A stretch of 64,000 bases of DNA from Pseudarthrobacter oxydans (GCF_034258515.1 NZ_CP139438.1:2852001-2916000), one strand, 5' to 3'. Positions 1 to 8,933 are shown, numbered from the stretch's first letter. Notes: generated from the sequence alone by a model not told the origin. Numbers and translations: made by a program.

Positions 1-2
1 AT

Positions 3-452
3 GAATCGGCCATCCGCTCCTACCTGGTGGAGGGCCTGCAGGGAATCGACGGCGTGACCGTCCACCAGATCTTTCAGGACACCAACCCGGATACGGACAC
101 CATCGGCGTGGTCAACTTCTCGGTCGAAGGCTACGACGCCGGACTGGTGGCGGCGTACCTGTCGGCAGAGCATGGCGTGGGCCTGCGTGACGGCCGCTTC
201 TGCGCCCACCCGCTGCTGAAGCGGCTGGGGCTGCCGTCCGGATCCCTCCGTGCCAGCTTCGGCGTGGGATCCCGGCTTGACGATGCCGAGCGTCTGCTGG
301 CAGGCATCCGGGACCTGCGGACCAAGGGGCTCGGCTGGGACTACGTGGTGGACGCGGGCCGCTGGGTTCCCGCCAACGACAACCGCACCTACCCCCACTG
401 GGCGCCCAACACCCCGGGAACGGCCGGCGCCGCCCCCTGCATCGACGACTGA
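3..452 (+). CDS. Class V aminotransferase-fold PLP enzyme, C-terminal part
   Basis: This is the 3' end of a gene whose start lies before the window; the frame is open from base 3 to the TGA at 450-452. The visible 149 residues match the C-terminal small domain of fold-type I PLP enzymes of the cysteine desulfurase/class V aminotransferase group: a GVVNFSVEGYDA strand, a GLRDGRFCAHPLL segment and an LRASFGVGSRLDDAERLL helix. The PLP lysine is not in view, so desulfurase and other activities cannot be separated. The protein ends in a short tail with a Cys near the C-terminus (PCIDD). A methyltransferase gene follows on the same strand after 94 bases. The family is seen; the exact reaction is not assigned. 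Confidence 0.75.
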   Translation, partial: ESAIRSYLVEGLQGIDGVTVHQIFQDTNPDTDTIGVVNFSVEGYDAGLVAAYLSAEHGVGLRDGRFCAHPLLKRLGLPSGSLRASFGVGSRLDDAERLLAGIRDLRTKGLGWDYVVDAGRWVPANDNRTYPHWAPNTPGTAGAAPCIDD

Positions 453-546
453 CCTGCGACTCGACCGGCGGCGTGCGCTCAGCCACGCCCGGGCGGGTAC
501 GGTAAATTCGGAAGGTAGCAACGAGACCCGACGAAGGAGGCCACGC

Positions 547-1305
547 GTGGCACGGGGTGGCCCCAGGCTGGATCACAGCCGGCGGCGGGAGCTGGGCCAG
601 AGCTTCCAGGATGGCGGCAAACACTACCAGCAGGTGCGGCCCGGGTATCCCGCTGAGACAGCACAGTGGCTGGTACCTCCGGGCGCCCGGGACGCGCTCG
701 ACGTTGGTGCCGGCACGGGCAAGTTCACTGAACTGCTGCTGGGGCTGGTGCCGTCCGTCACGGCGGTGGACCCCTCAGCCGACATGCTCGGACAGCTGGC
801 GGAACATTATCCCGGCGCCGCGGCTGTCCTGGGCACCGCGGAGGCCACCGGCCTGCCTGACTCAGCGTTCGACGTCGTCACCGTGGCGCAGGCCTGGCAC
901 TGGTGCGATGCGCTGAGGGCAAGCACGGAACTGGCCCGCGTCCTCCGCCCCGGGGGAACGCTTGGCCTGGTGTGGAACCAGCTGGACACGTCCGTCCCCT
1001 GGGTCCACCGGCTCTCGAGGATCATGCATGCCGGGGACGTCTACAAACCCGGTTTCCGGCCGCTGGTGGGGCCTGAGTTCGAGGGCTTGGAGGACCACCT
1101 GACGCACTGGCAGGACTCCGTCACCACCACCGACCTGATGGAGCTGACAAAGTCGCGCAGCTACTACCTCCGTGCGGGTGAGGCCACCCGGGCGAAGGTA
1201 CTGGCGAACCTCGACTGGTACCTGCATGAGCACCTCGGACATGCGCCGGACGAAGACCTGGAGTTGCCATACCTCACCCTGGCCTGGCGGGCGGTGAGGG
1301 CATGA
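547..1305 (+). CDS. Class I SAM-dependent methyltransferase
   Basis: A 252-residue class I methyltransferase. Motif I is LDVGAGTGKF at residues 51-60, followed by the acidic VDPSADML segment that normally contacts the ribose of SAM, then a FDVVTVAQAWHW block and a LRPGGTLGLVW strand. The start is a GTG preceded by AGGAGG at ideal spacing; upstream in-frame starts would overlap the preceding gene. This layout is common in actinobacterial methyltransferases of unknown substrate (UbiE/Methyltransf_11 group). Substrate cannot be told from sequence. The gene stands between a PLP enzyme and a DtxR-type regulator and is not clearly part of either function. Confidence 0.85.
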   Translation: MARGGPRLDHSRRRELGQSFQDGGKHYQQVRPGYPAETAQWLVPPGARDALDVGAGTGKFTELLLGLVPSVTAVDPSADMLGQLAEHYPGAAAVLGTAEATGLPDSAFDVVTVAQAWHWCDALRASTELARVLRPGGTLGLVWNQLDTSVPWVHRLSRIMHAGDVYKPGFRPLVGPEFEGLEDHLTHWQDSVTTTDLMELTKSRSYYLRAGEATRAKVLANLDWYLHEHLGHAPDEDLELPYLTLAWRAVRA

Positions 1306-1369
1306 GTGCCCGCCACCGCCGGCCCCGCCGGTCCCCGCATGGCGGCGGCGAGCCGGTAGGCTTGATCCC

Positions 1370-2098
1370 GTGAAGACCAGCGCGCCCTCCTCCTCCATCG
1401 AGGACTACGTCAAGGTCATCTACTCTTTCACCGAATGGCAGGACAAGCCCATCACGTCCTCCCAGCTGGCGCAGCGCCTTGGCGTGGCCAATTCCTCCGT
1501 ATCGGAAATGGTCCGCAAGCTGAAGGACCAGGGCCTGGTGGACCACAAACCGTACAGTGCCATCAGGCTCACGGACGCCGGTCTCCGGCTTGCCCTTTCC
1601 ATGGTGCGGCGCCACCGGCTGATCGAGACGTACCTCGTCCAGCAGCTGGGGTACAGCTGGGACGAGGTGCACGACGAAGCCGAACTGCTGGAGCATGCCG
1701 TCTCGGACACCTTCATAGAACGGATGGCAGCCAAGCTGGGCAACCCGCAGCGGGATCCGCACGGCGATCCGATCCCCACCGCCGATGGCAAAGTGTTCAT
1801 GCCCCGCGCGCACCTCATGGGTGAACTTGATGAGGGCCATACCGGCCGGATTACCCGGATCAGCGACGACAACCCGGAACTGCTCCGCTACCTCGCCGCC
1901 GAGGAGATAGACCTCGACGCCGAAGTTGAGGTGGTGGGCCGCCGGCCCTTCGGCGGCGCCCTGGTGGTGCGGATCAGCAATTCGGGCCGCGAACGGAACT
2001 ACGACCTCGCTGACGAGGTTACGTCGGCGCTGTGGGTGCACAGCGACCACCCCCACCCCGGCTGCCTCCTCGGGGACGCTGACTTGCCCAGGGTGTGA
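1370..2098 (+). CDS. DtxR/MntR-family metal-dependent transcriptional regulator
   Basis: A 242-residue regulator with the three-part DtxR layout: an N-terminal winged helix-turn-helix (SSQLAQRLGVANSSVSEMVRKL), a central metal-binding and dimerisation helix pair (MVRRHRLIETYL and VHDEAELLEHAVSD), and a C-terminal SH3-like FeoA domain. The conserved His and Glu ligands are present. The position equal to Cys102 of DtxR is Glu here, as in manganese sensors, so an MntR-like role is more likely than an iron repressor; that is inference from family knowledge. The start is a GTG. Its stop overlaps the GTG of the following crcB gene by four bases, suggesting co-translation, though fluoride export and metal sensing are not obviously linked. 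Confidence 0.85.
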   Translation: MKTSAPSSSIEDYVKVIYSFTEWQDKPITSSQLAQRLGVANSSVSEMVRKLKDQGLVDHKPYSAIRLTDAGLRLALSMVRRHRLIETYLVQQLGYSWDEVHDEAELLEHAVSDTFIERMAAKLGNPQRDPHGDPIPTADGKVFMPRAHLMGELDEGHTGRITRISDDNPELLRYLAAEEIDLDAEVEVVGRRPFGGALVVRISNSGRERNYDLADEVTSALWVHSDHPHPGCLLGDADLPRV

Positions 2099-2520
2099 GC
2101 CGGCTGAAGACTTCCGGCGTAGGGCTGCGCGCCTGGCTTGCGGTGGCGGCCGGCGCCCTGATCGGCACCGAGCTGCGGTACGGCCTGGCTGTTGCGTTTC
2201 CTGAACTGCCCGGCGCCTTTCCTTGGACCACCCTGGGCATCAACGTGGCCGGCAGCTTTGTCCTGGCCGCCCTGACCACCATGTGGATGGCCCGGCCGCA
2301 GACTGCCTTCTGGCTGCGGGCCGGGCTGGGGCCTGGCCTGCTGGGCTCCTTCACAACATTCTCGGCCGTGGTCTTTTCCGTGGACCAACTGGCCCGGGCC
2401 GGGCAGCATGGTGTGTGGTTCGCCTACCTCGCACTGTCGCTGCTCCTTGGACTTGCGGCCGCCGGCGTGGGGTGGCGGGCCGGGAAATTGGTTGGCCGGC
2501 GCCCCGGGGTCCGCCGGTGA
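2095..2520 (+). CDS. crcB: Fluoride channel subunit CrcB/Fluc, first copy
   Basis: A 141-residue membrane protein of the CrcB/Fluc family, which exports fluoride as a dual-topology dimer. Four hydrophobic segments are visible. The conserved Asn-containing motif reads INVAGSF in TM2 and the phenylalanine-box/sodium-site region reads GSFTTFSAVVFS in TM3. The GTG start overlaps the regulator stop and the 3' end overlaps the second crcB by four bases. Actinobacteria and firmicutes often carry two adjacent crcB genes whose products form a heterodimer, which fits this pair. No fluoride riboswitch was recognised upstream. Confidence 0.9.
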   Translation: MSRLKTSGVGLRAWLAVAAGALIGTELRYGLAVAFPELPGAFPWTTLGINVAGSFVLAALTTMWMARPQTAFWLRAGLGPGLLGSFTTFSAVVFSVDQLARAGQHGVWFAYLALSLLLGLAAAGVGWRAGKLVGRRPGVRR

Positions 2521-2918
2521 TCGCGGCGGTCATGGTAGGAATATTCGGCGTGGCAGGCGCCCTTCTCCGCTTCGGCGTGGACAGCTGGTTTGCGCATCAC
2601 AGTTCCATCCGCAGTACACGCGCCACAGGCAGCGCAGAGAGGCTGCACTGGCCCTGGGCCACGCTGCTGGTGAACGTGGCAGGCAGCTTCGTCATCGGAG
2701 CAGCGCACGGCTCCACTGCGGCGCTGGGGCTTGGCGCCGAGTGGCAGGCCGGCCTGGCTACGGGCCTGGCCGGAGGGCTGACCACCTTCAGTTCGTGGAC
2801 CACCGCAACGGTGCGGCTGCTCAGCGAGGAACGATTCAGCGCTGCCGCAGTGAATCTTGCGGCCAACCTGGTCCTGGGTTTTGGCGCGGCAGCTGCCGGG
2901 ATCGCCCTGGTGTCCTAG
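2517..2918 (+). CDS. crcB: Fluoride channel subunit CrcB/Fluc, second copy
   Basis: A 133-residue CrcB/Fluc subunit, shorter than its neighbour and of different sequence. It has the diagnostic VNVAGSFVIG motif in TM2 and GGLTTFSSWTTAT in TM3, with four predicted membrane spans. The start is the GTG that overlaps the stop of the first crcB by three bases, so the pair is probably translationally coupled and assembles as a heterodimer with opposite subunit orientations. The loop between the first two spans is longer than usual (HHSSIRSTRATGSAERLH). Function by family is fluoride efflux through the plasma membrane. Confidence 0.9.
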   Translation: MIAAVMVGIFGVAGALLRFGVDSWFAHHSSIRSTRATGSAERLHWPWATLLVNVAGSFVIGAAHGSTAALGLGAEWQAGLATGLAGGLTTFSSWTTATVRLLSEERFSAAAVNLAANLVLGFGAAAAGIALVS

Positions 2919-2985
2919 CGTTTGCTGCCTTGTCAGCTGTGGTGACGGCGCGCTGATTTGGCGGGCTCCCGTATCGTGGATGGTG

Positions 2986-3354
2986 ATGATTAGCAGACGT
3001 GACGCGGCCATTGCCCTTGATGTACCCATGGAGATGGCACAGCGCCATGGCCTTCCGAAGTGGATGACCGAGGCCGAGCTGGGTGAAATCCTGGACAACC
3101 CGCCGCCTTGGCTGGTCCAGTCCCGCGCAAACCGCACCGGCAAACGCCCTGTGTGGGTCCATCTGGAATGCGCAGTCTGCGGTTACGAGGAAGCCGCGCG
3201 CCCCAAGAAATGGTGGCCGGACTTCACCTACGTGGTGTGCGGGCACCACGATTCCGGAGAGGTTCCCCGCACGCGTGAGGGGTACGTCCGCAGCGAGTTC
3301 GACGGCGTCGGGACACGTTTTGTGGGCATCGCCGACGTACCTGTTCCGGACTGA
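2986..3354 (+). CDS. Small conserved protein with Cys/His pairs
   Basis: A 122-residue soluble protein I do not recognise at family level. The N-terminal half reads like a small helical domain (AQRHGLPKWMTEAELGEIL followed by NPPPWL). The second half has a CAVCGYEE pair and a later VVCGHHDSG, which together could bind a metal such as zinc. Two earlier in-frame starts exist at 2980 (ATG) and 2983 (GTG); none has a convincing ribosome binding site, so translation may be leaderless. It stands alone between the crcB pair and a small lysine-rich gene. Confidence 0.6.
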   Translation: MISRRDAAIALDVPMEMAQRHGLPKWMTEAELGEILDNPPPWLVQSRANRTGKRPVWVHLECAVCGYEEAARPKKWWPDFTYVVCGHHDSGEVPRTREGYVRSEFDGVGTRFVGIADVPVPD

Positions 3355-3446
3355 TTTCGTGTCGATCCAGGCCATTACATTCGGGGCTGAATAGGCGTAA
3401 CTTACGAAGTGGGACGCAGCCCGTCCCCTGCTGTAAGGAGCACGCC

Positions 3447-3581
3447 ATGCCGGACAAAACACCCCACCAGAACCTGGCAAAGAAGCCGGTCAAGACCATC
3501 AAGGAAAAACGCGCCGAGAAGAAGGCGAAGAACCCTGAGGGCGCCCAGGACCCGGTGGCGCACTTGAAGAAGCGCCGGTAG
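3447..3581 (+). CDS. Small lysine-rich protein, 44 residues
   Basis: A short gene with a good TAAGGAG ribosome binding site seven bases before the ATG. The product is very basic and low in complexity (KTIKEKRAEKKAKNPEG) and ends LKKRR. Such proteins may bind nucleic acids, but no family is recognised. It ends two bases before the stop codon of the convergent protease gene, which leaves no room for a separate terminator between them. Support is the strong ribosome binding site and position. Confidence 0.5.
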   Translation: MPDKTPHQNLAKKPVKTIKEKRAEKKAKNPEGAQDPVAHLKKRR

Positions 3582-3583
3582 CC

Positions 3584-4567
3584 TTACTGGCCGTTTGCCT
3601 GCATCTCGTCGGGTACGGCAACGAGGTCCTCATCCCTGCCGTGCCTCAGCACCCTGATCTGCAGCGGCTTGCCGATTGCATCGGCGAACAGCAGTTTCTG
3701 CAGGCTTTCAGCGTTGCTGACGGCACGGCTTCCGGCTGTAAGGATGATGTCGCCGGCCTGTAGTCCCGCGCGTTCTGCAGGCGATCCGGCCAGCACCTCC
3801 ACCACCCTGAGCCCCTCCCGCTGGCCCGTCCTGATCACCGCACTGGCGTTTAGCCGAATGGGGGTGCTGACCACTCCGAGGTAGGCCCGCCTGACCCGGC
3901 CATCTTTCAGCAGGGCTGCGATGATCCGCCGTGTCGTGGTGTTGATGGGCACGGCGAGGCCAAGCCCGGCGCCGGCCACTGCGGTGTTGATGCCCACGAT
4001 CCTGCCGTGCGCGTCTGCCAGGGCGCCGCCGGAACTGCCTGGGTTGAGGGCCGCGTCGGTCTGGATGACGTCCTCGATCACCCGCCGGTTGCCGCCCGCC
4101 CAGACCGGGATGGAACGGCCCAGTCCGCTGACCACCCCGGCCGTGACCGATCCTGCCAGCCCGAGCGGATTCCCGACCGCAATGACCAGCTGGCCCACCC
4201 GCAGAGTCTCAGCGTCGCCGAACCGGGCAGGGGCCACCCTCGGTGCTTTGCCGCGGACCACGGCGAGATCCGACAACGGATCAACGCCAACCAGTTCGAG
4301 ATCGGTCCGGCTGCCGTCGGCAAACGCGGCATGGCCCTTAGTGGTGCCGGCCACCACGTGGGAATTCGTCAGGAGATAGCCGTCCTCGGTAAAAAGGACT
4401 GCAGAACCTGCTCCCGCGCGGAACCGGCCGGTCCGGCGGGTGCTGGTCATTTCTATGGCCGCAACGTGCGGCGTAACCGTCTCAGCCACCCGCATGACCG
4501 TCTCCGAATATGAGTCCAGCGGGCCGTCGTCGAACTCTTCCGGGCTGGGCTTGCGCGTCTGGTTCAT
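3584..4567 (-). CDS. HtrA/DegP-type trypsin-like serine protease with PDZ domain
   Basis: A 327-residue S1C protease. The catalytic triad is visible as His70 (TNSHVV), Asp100 (LSDLAVV) and Ser179 (NPGSSGG). A C-terminal PDZ domain follows with a LRVVEVLAGSPAERAGL ligand groove and GDIILTAG. The start is the ATG after AGGAGGTGCCCC; a longer reading adds 24 unsupported residues. Unlike typical HtrA of Gram-positive bacteria, no signal peptide or membrane span is seen before the protease domain, so it may act in the cytoplasm. Known family role is quality control of damaged proteins. A strong terminator lies on its upstream side facing the tmRNA gene. Confidence 0.88.
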   Translation of the reverse strand: MNQTRKPSPEEFDDGPLDSYSETVMRVAETVTPHVAAIEMTSTRRTGRFRAGAGSAVLFTEDGYLLTNSHVVAGTTKGHAAFADGSRTDLELVGVDPLSDLAVVRGKAPRVAPARFGDAETLRVGQLVIAVGNPLGLAGSVTAGVVSGLGRSIPVWAGGNRRVIEDVIQTDAALNPGSSGGALADAHGRIVGINTAVAGAGLGLAVPINTTTRRIIAALLKDGRVRRAYLGVVSTPIRLNASAVIRTGQREGLRVVEVLAGSPAERAGLQAGDIILTAGSRAVSNAESLQKLLFADAIGKPLQIRVLRHGRDEDLVAVPDEMQANGQ

Positions 4568-4715
4568 GGGGCACCTCCTGGCTGCTCCGGCTGCCTCCGG
4601 CCCAGCCCGGGCCGCGACGCCGGATCTTATAGAGGACAACCCATGGACGGCGGCTGCTAGTCCCGGACCGGCTACGCCGTCGGTGAACAGCCGCTTCTTG
4701 AGGCCGTGCGCTTAA

Positions 4716-4756
4716 ACACTGAAAGACCCGGACGAGGGGTCCGGGTCTTTCAGTGT
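4716..4756. terminator. Perfect 17-bp hairpin, likely terminator of ssrA
   Basis: A perfect 17-bp inverted repeat (4716-4732 and 4740-4756) with a 7-base loop. On the minus strand it lies just downstream of the tmRNA 3' end and is followed by an A/T-containing stretch, so it most likely terminates ssrA. Confidence 0.8.
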
Positions 4757-4777
4757 GCCTTGCGGCTTTTCAAAATG

Positions 4778-5143
4778 TGGAGATGGGGGGAATTGAACCC
4801 CCGTCCGATGTCGTGTTGTCAGGGCTTCTCCGGGCGCAGTTTGCGTCGGATTTTCTCGGCCCCAGCCATGCTGCAAACAGCTGGCTGATCCGGGCCCAGT
4901 CATCTAAGAGTCCCGCTCACCCCGATGACGGGGGTAAGCAGCAGTGGCTATCTAAATGACGCCAGGTTCCGGGGCAATAGCAACCTCGGGCTGACGGACT
5001 GTCTTACTGCTTAGGCAGCAAGAGCGAAGTCAGTGCGCTTAGAATTGGCACTTATTGGTTTGCAGACAGCGTTTACGAGATAATTCTGCATCCTCGGCCC
5101 GCTTCACCTGTCGCGACTAACATCGTCGAAACCGATCATCCCC
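4778..5143 (-). ncRNA. ssrA: Transfer-messenger RNA (tmRNA)
   Basis: A tmRNA of about 366 bases. The 5' end GGGGAUG pairs with CAUCUCC at the 3' end to form the tRNA-like acceptor stem, and the T-arm reads GGGGGUUCAAUUCCCCC. The GGUUUCGAC motif typical of tmRNA follows the 5' end. The tag reading frame at 5011-5049 (minus strand) encodes ANSKRTDFALAA then TAA, ending in the LAA degradation signal. The 3' CCA is not encoded, so it must be added by the CCA enzyme. The tmRNA rescues stalled ribosomes together with SmpB, whose gene lies next to it upstream. Confidence 0.96.
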
Positions 5144-5231
5144 GTATTTTGTTATCAAACCGGCGGGCTTCCCCTCCGGACTACTTATAGTAACGCATGT
5201 TCCCGGGGATTCATTCCCGGCCGCCGGATCA

Positions 5232-5705
5232 CTAGCGGCGGCGGTTGCGTTCCCGCATCTCACGCTGCGCCTCACGGTTGTCCTGCTGCTCGCGGAGGGT
5301 CTGGCGCTTGTCGTATTCACGCTTACCGCGGGCCACGCCGATCTCCACCTTGGCCTTGCCGTCAACGAAGTACAGCTGCAGCGGCACGATGGTGTAGCCC
5401 GATTCCCGCACCTTGTGGGAAATCTTGATGAGCTCCTCACGGTGCAGCAGCAGCTTGCGGCGGCGGCGGGCGGCGTGGTTGGTCCAGCTCCCCTGGTTGT
5501 ACTCGGGGATGTGGATGGCTTCCATCCACAGCTCGTCGTTGTAGAAGGTGCAGAACCCGTCCACCATGGACGCGTGGCCCTCCCGCAGCGACTTTACTTC
5601 GGTGCCCATGAGCGCGATTCCAGCCTCGTAGGTGTCCAGCACGTGGTAGTCATGCCGGGCCTTACGGTTGGTGGCCACCACTTTACGGCCACTTTCTTTA
5701 GGCAA
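5232..5705 (-). CDS. smpB: SsrA-binding protein SmpB
   Basis: A 157-residue SmpB, the normal length. It has the family landmarks: N-terminal VATNRKARHDYHVLDTYEAG, the GTEVKSLREG segment, the LLLHREEL stretch and a basic C-terminal tail with GKREYDKRQ and a terminal RERNRRR. SmpB binds the tRNA-like part of tmRNA and puts its tail into the mRNA channel during trans-translation. The ssrA gene follows 88 bases downstream on the same strand, the usual actinobacterial arrangement, after the M23 peptidase and ftsEX genes. Confidence 0.97.
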   Translation of the reverse strand: MPKESGRKVVATNRKARHDYHVLDTYEAGIALMGTEVKSLREGHASMVDGFCTFYNDELWMEAIHIPEYNQGSWTNHAARRRRKLLLHREELIKISHKVRESGYTIVPLQLYFVDGKAKVEIGVARGKREYDKRQTLREQQDNREAQREMRERNRRR

Positions 5706-5791
5706 GGGAAAGCTCCTCAGTTCGAGAATCGGATGTCCTCCGGCCCGGCCGGCGCGGAGTCATACCAGTCTACGGCAGGCTGACGGCCGCC

Positions 5792-7216
5792 CTACAGCAG
5801 GCGCATCGGGTCCACGGCGGCGCCGTTCAGCCAGGTCTCGAAGTGGGCGTGGCAGCCCGTGGAGTTACCTGTGTTGCCCGAGTAGGCAATCAGCTGTCCC
5901 TGCGAGACCCGCTGCCCGTTCGACACCACGATGCTGGCGTTGTGGTAGTAGATGGTGTTCAGGGTATTGCCCTCGATCAGGCCGTGGGAGATCTTGACCC
6001 GCCAGCCGCCGCCGTCAGCAGAACTCCAGCCCGAGCTGAAGACCTCTCCCGCCGCTGCCGCATAGACGGGCGTGCCGCAGGCGGCGCCGAAGTCGATGCC
6101 GGTGTGCAGGTACCCGCCCTGGCCGTAGAAGTCGATGGTGCCCGGCGGGGTTGCCCGCCAGCCGAAACCGGAGGTGATGGGAACGCTGCCGTCGAACGGG
6201 TGCCGGAGGCCAAAGGCCGACGGCGATCCTACAGAGGGCACAAAAGGCTGCACCGGGGGCGGCGGCTGGTTCCTCGCTGCCGCGGCGGCCGCGGCAGCGG
6301 CAGCGGCTTCCGCCGCCAGCCTGCGCTGCTCGGCTTCCCAGGCTTCGCGGAGTTTCCTGTCGCGTTCCTGGATTTCCGCGGCCACAGCGTTCTGGCTGGC
6401 CTGCACGCCGGCGAGCTGAGACTGGATGCCGGGCTTGGCCGCCTGGAGTTCGGCGTCAAGGCGGGTGGTGTCGGCGATCAGGCGGTCTACTTCTTCCTTC
6501 TTCGCGGCCGCTTCATCACGGGCCGCCTTCTCCCGCTCAAGGGCTGCGTCGGCCTTTGCCTTGAGGTCCTTGATCTCGGCTTCCACGGCCTGCAGGCGGG
6601 CTTCGGAGTTCACGTTGGTCGCGTTCTGCTGCGACAGCTTGTCCATGGCGGCGTTTTGGCTCCGCATGGCCTGGTCCGCCAGGTCCATGGTTTCGGTGAG
6701 GCTGCCGCCGTTGTTGGCCCCGAAGAAAAGTGACAAGTTGGACGGAACGCCGCCGGATTTGTACGCCTGGGTGGCGATCTGGCCGATCAGTTTTTTGGTG
6801 TCGGCAATCTTTTGTTTGTCCGTCTCAAGCTGCTGGGTGATCTTGGCTTTGTTCTGCTGCGCCATGTCCACACGGGCGGAGAGCGCCTCCACCTCCTTGA
6901 CGGCACCGGCCACGCGCCCCTGCGCCTCGAGCAGTGCCTGCTGCGCGCCGGGCAACTGGCCCTGGTAGATCACCAGGTCGCTGGCCGCCTTGGCAATGCG
7001 CGAATCAACGAATTCCAGGGACTGCTGGACGCGGGCAGCCTCCGCTTCCAGTGCCCTCTGCCTGTCCTCGAGCTCGTCAGCGAAGGCCGGCGCCGAAGAG
7101 GAGGCCAGGCCCGCGGCTAGGACGACTGCCAGCACGCCGCTGAGAATGCTTTTGCGGTGCGCCGTGCGTCGGCTGTTGAGCCGGTGTCGCGGCGACGTTT
7201 GGTCCGTTAAGTTCAT
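5792..7216 (-). CDS. Secreted coiled-coil M23 peptidase, likely FtsEX-activated cell-wall hydrolase
   Basis: A 474-residue secreted protein. An N-terminal basic stretch and hydrophobic segment ending SSAPAFA form a signal peptide. Two long coiled-coil blocks follow (roughly residues 45-290), then an Ala-rich linker and a C-terminal LytM/M23 domain with the zinc motifs HTGIDFG and CHAHFE. This is the EnvC/RipC-type plan in which the coiled coil contacts FtsX outside the membrane and controls peptidoglycan cleavage at division. The start at 7216 has AGGA eight bases upstream; an ATG at 7222 is too close to it. The gene follows ftsE and ftsX directly, which supports the partnership. Confidence 0.9.
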   Translation of the reverse strand: MNLTDQTSPRHRLNSRRTAHRKSILSGVLAVVLAAGLASSSAPAFADELEDRQRALEAEAARVQQSLEFVDSRIAKAASDLVIYQGQLPGAQQALLEAQGRVAGAVKEVEALSARVDMAQQNKAKITQQLETDKQKIADTKKLIGQIATQAYKSGGVPSNLSLFFGANNGGSLTETMDLADQAMRSQNAAMDKLSQQNATNVNSEARLQAVEAEIKDLKAKADAALEREKAARDEAAAKKEEVDRLIADTTRLDAELQAAKPGIQSQLAGVQASQNAVAAEIQERDRKLREAWEAEQRRLAAEAAAAAAAAAAARNQPPPPVQPFVPSVGSPSAFGLRHPFDGSVPITSGFGWRATPPGTIDFYGQGGYLHTGIDFGAACGTPVYAAAAGEVFSSGWSSADGGGWRVKISHGLIEGNTLNTIYYHNASIVVSNGQRVSQGQLIAYSGNTGNSTGCHAHFETWLNGAAVDPMRLL

Positions 7217-7242
7217 GGGCATTCCTAGTTCGGTTTGCATAC

Positions 7243-8157
7243 CTAGACGCGAAGGTATCTGCGCAAGGTCAAGAGAGACGAAATTCCGGCCAAGGATCCG
7301 CCAAGGATTATCAATGCCGGCGCGAGGATCAGCGTCTGCCCGGCGGAGATGAAGGCTGTGTCCGGGTACTGCTGGGCCATGTAGTCGCCCAGGAAGAAGT
7401 GGGCCACGGCCCAGAGCGTGGCGGAGGCCAGCGCCGCGCCGATGACGGCGGCAATGACACCTTCCAGGATGAAGGGAAGCTGGATCACTGTCTTGGAGGC
7501 CCCCACCAGGCGCATGATGCCCGTTTCGCGGCGGCGGCTGAAGGCGGAGAGCCTGATGGTGGTGGCGATCAGCAGGATGGCGCACACAATCATCACGCCT
7601 GCGATGCTGACGGCCACCAGCGAGGCGCCGTTCATGACCGAGAACAGGCGCTCAAGGAGCTGGCGCTGATCGATCACCGTTTCCACTCCCGGCTGGGAAG
7701 AGAAGGTCTCGCTGATGATCTGGTACTTTTCCGGATCCTTCATGTTGATGCGGAAGGATGCCGGGAGCTGGTCCGGCGTGACCGAGTCAACGATGGGCGA
7801 ATTCGAGAACTGGTCCTTGAAGTGCTTGTAGGCCTCTTCCTTGGACTCGAACTGGAAGTCGTTGATGTACTGCGCCACTGCGGGAGATTCCAGCAAGGCG
7901 TTGAGGCTCTCCTGCTGCTCGGGGGTGACTGGCCCGCTGGCGCAACCCGCCGCCGTCGACCCTTCACTGCACAGGAAGACGGCCACCTGGACTTTGTCGT
8001 ACCAGTAGCCCTTCATCTGGTTGATCTGCATCTGCAGCATGCCGGCCGCGCCCACGAAGGTGAGCGAGACAAAGGTGACCAGGATGACCGAGACCACCAT
8101 GGAGAGGTTGCGGCGGAGTCCGCTGCCGATCTCACCGAGGATAAACGCTAGCCTCAT
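7243..8157 (-). CDS. ftsX: Cell division permease-like protein FtsX
   Basis: A 304-residue FtsX with the expected four membrane spans: one near residue 20-40, an extracellular domain of about 130 residues, then three spans in the C-terminal half with the [13 protein letters not shown] coupling segment characteristic of FtsX. The start overlaps the end of ftsE by four bases (ATGA type). FtsX transmits ATP hydrolysis by FtsE to an external peptidoglycan hydrolase, here most likely the M23 protein encoded next. The extracellular domain contains two Cys (FLCSEG and GCASG) that could form a disulfide. Confidence 0.96.
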   Translation of the reverse strand: MRLAFILGEIGSGLRRNLSMVVSVILVTFVSLTFVGAAGMLQMQINQMKGYWYDKVQVAVFLCSEGSTAAGCASGPVTPEQQESLNALLESPAVAQYINDFQFESKEEAYKHFKDQFSNSPIVDSVTPDQLPASFRINMKDPEKYQIISETFSSQPGVETVIDQRQLLERLFSVMNGASLVAVSIAGVMIVCAILLIATTIRLSAFSRRRETGIMRLVGASKTVIQLPFILEGVIAAVIGAALASATLWAVAHFFLGDYMAQQYPDTAFISAGQTLILAPALIILGGSLAGISSLLTLRRYLRV

Positions 8158-8933
8158 CGCTGTCCCTCGCCTTCGCCGGGCAGGCCCGCTTCGGGGTTTT
8201 CCCGGCCGCTGGCGTCCTTGAGCCTGCGCGACTGGCCGACAACGGGAATCATGGAGGTGTACAGCGCCTTGGCTTCGTCACGGATGACGATGCCGTTCTT
8301 GAGCTCAACCACGCGCTTGCGCATCTCGTTGACGATGTCGTCATCGTGGGTGGCCATCACCACGGTGGTTCCGTTTTGGTTGATCTTGTCCAGGACACCC
8401 ATGATGCCCATCGAGGTGGTGGGGTCAAGGTTTCCGGTGGGCTCGTCGGCGAGGAGGATCCCGGGCCTGTTGACCACTGCGCGGGCAATGGCCACGCGCT
8501 GCTGTTCACCGCCCGAGAGCTCGTGCGGCATGCGGTGCTCTTTGCCCTCGAGGCCAACAGTCTTCAGGACCTCGGGGACAGTGTCCCTGATGACGCTGCG
8601 GCTCTTGCCGATGACCTGCATGGCGAAAGCTACGTTGGCGAAGACGTTTTTCTGGGGCAGGAGCCGGAAGTCCTGGAAGACGACGCCGATTCCGCGGCGG
8701 AGCCTGGGCACGCGCCAGCTTGATATCTTGGCGACGTTCTGGCCGGCGACGTAGACGGCGCCGGATGTCGCCCGGTCTTCCTTGAGCACCAGCCGGAGGA
8801 AGGTGGACTTGCCGGAGCCGGATGCGCCCACCAGGAAGGCAAATTCGCCGCGGTCAATCTCAAGGTTGACGGAGTCCAGCGCAGGCCGGGCTTTCTGGTC
8901 GTAGACCTTGGTGACATTTTCGAATCGGATCAT
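8154..8933 (-). CDS. ftsE: Cell division ATP-binding protein FtsE
   Basis: An ABC ATPase of 259 residues. Walker A is GASGSGKST (residues 36-44), Q-loop FQDFRLLP, signature LSGGEQQR, Walker [12 protein letters not shown]-loop ATHDDD. The start [11 protein letters not shown] is the FtsE N-terminus; an earlier in-frame ATG adds eight residues without support. After the ATPase core a charged C-terminal extension of about 35 residues is present, as seen in several actinobacterial FtsE proteins. It forms an operon with ftsX and the M23 peptidase and works at the divisome. Confidence 0.97.
   Translation of the reverse strand: MIRFENVTKVYDQKARPALDSVNLEIDRGEFAFLVGASGSGKSTFLRLVLKEDRATSGAVYVAGQNVAKISSWRVPRLRRGIGVVFQDFRLLPQKNVFANVAFAMQVIGKSRSVIRDTVPEVLKTVGLEGKEHRMPHELSGGEQQRVAIARAVVNRPGILLADEPTGNLDPTTSMGIMGVLDKINQNGTTVVMATHDDDIVNEMRKRVVELKNGIVIRDEAKALYTSMIPVVGQSRRLKDASGRENPEAGLPGEGEGQR

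Noticed and set aside
5843..6733. Long plus-strand frame opposite the M23 peptidase gene
   Set aside because: Shadow of a GC-rich coding region; the peptide is Gly/Val/Arg-rich without domains, while the minus strand has clear signal peptide and M23 motifs.
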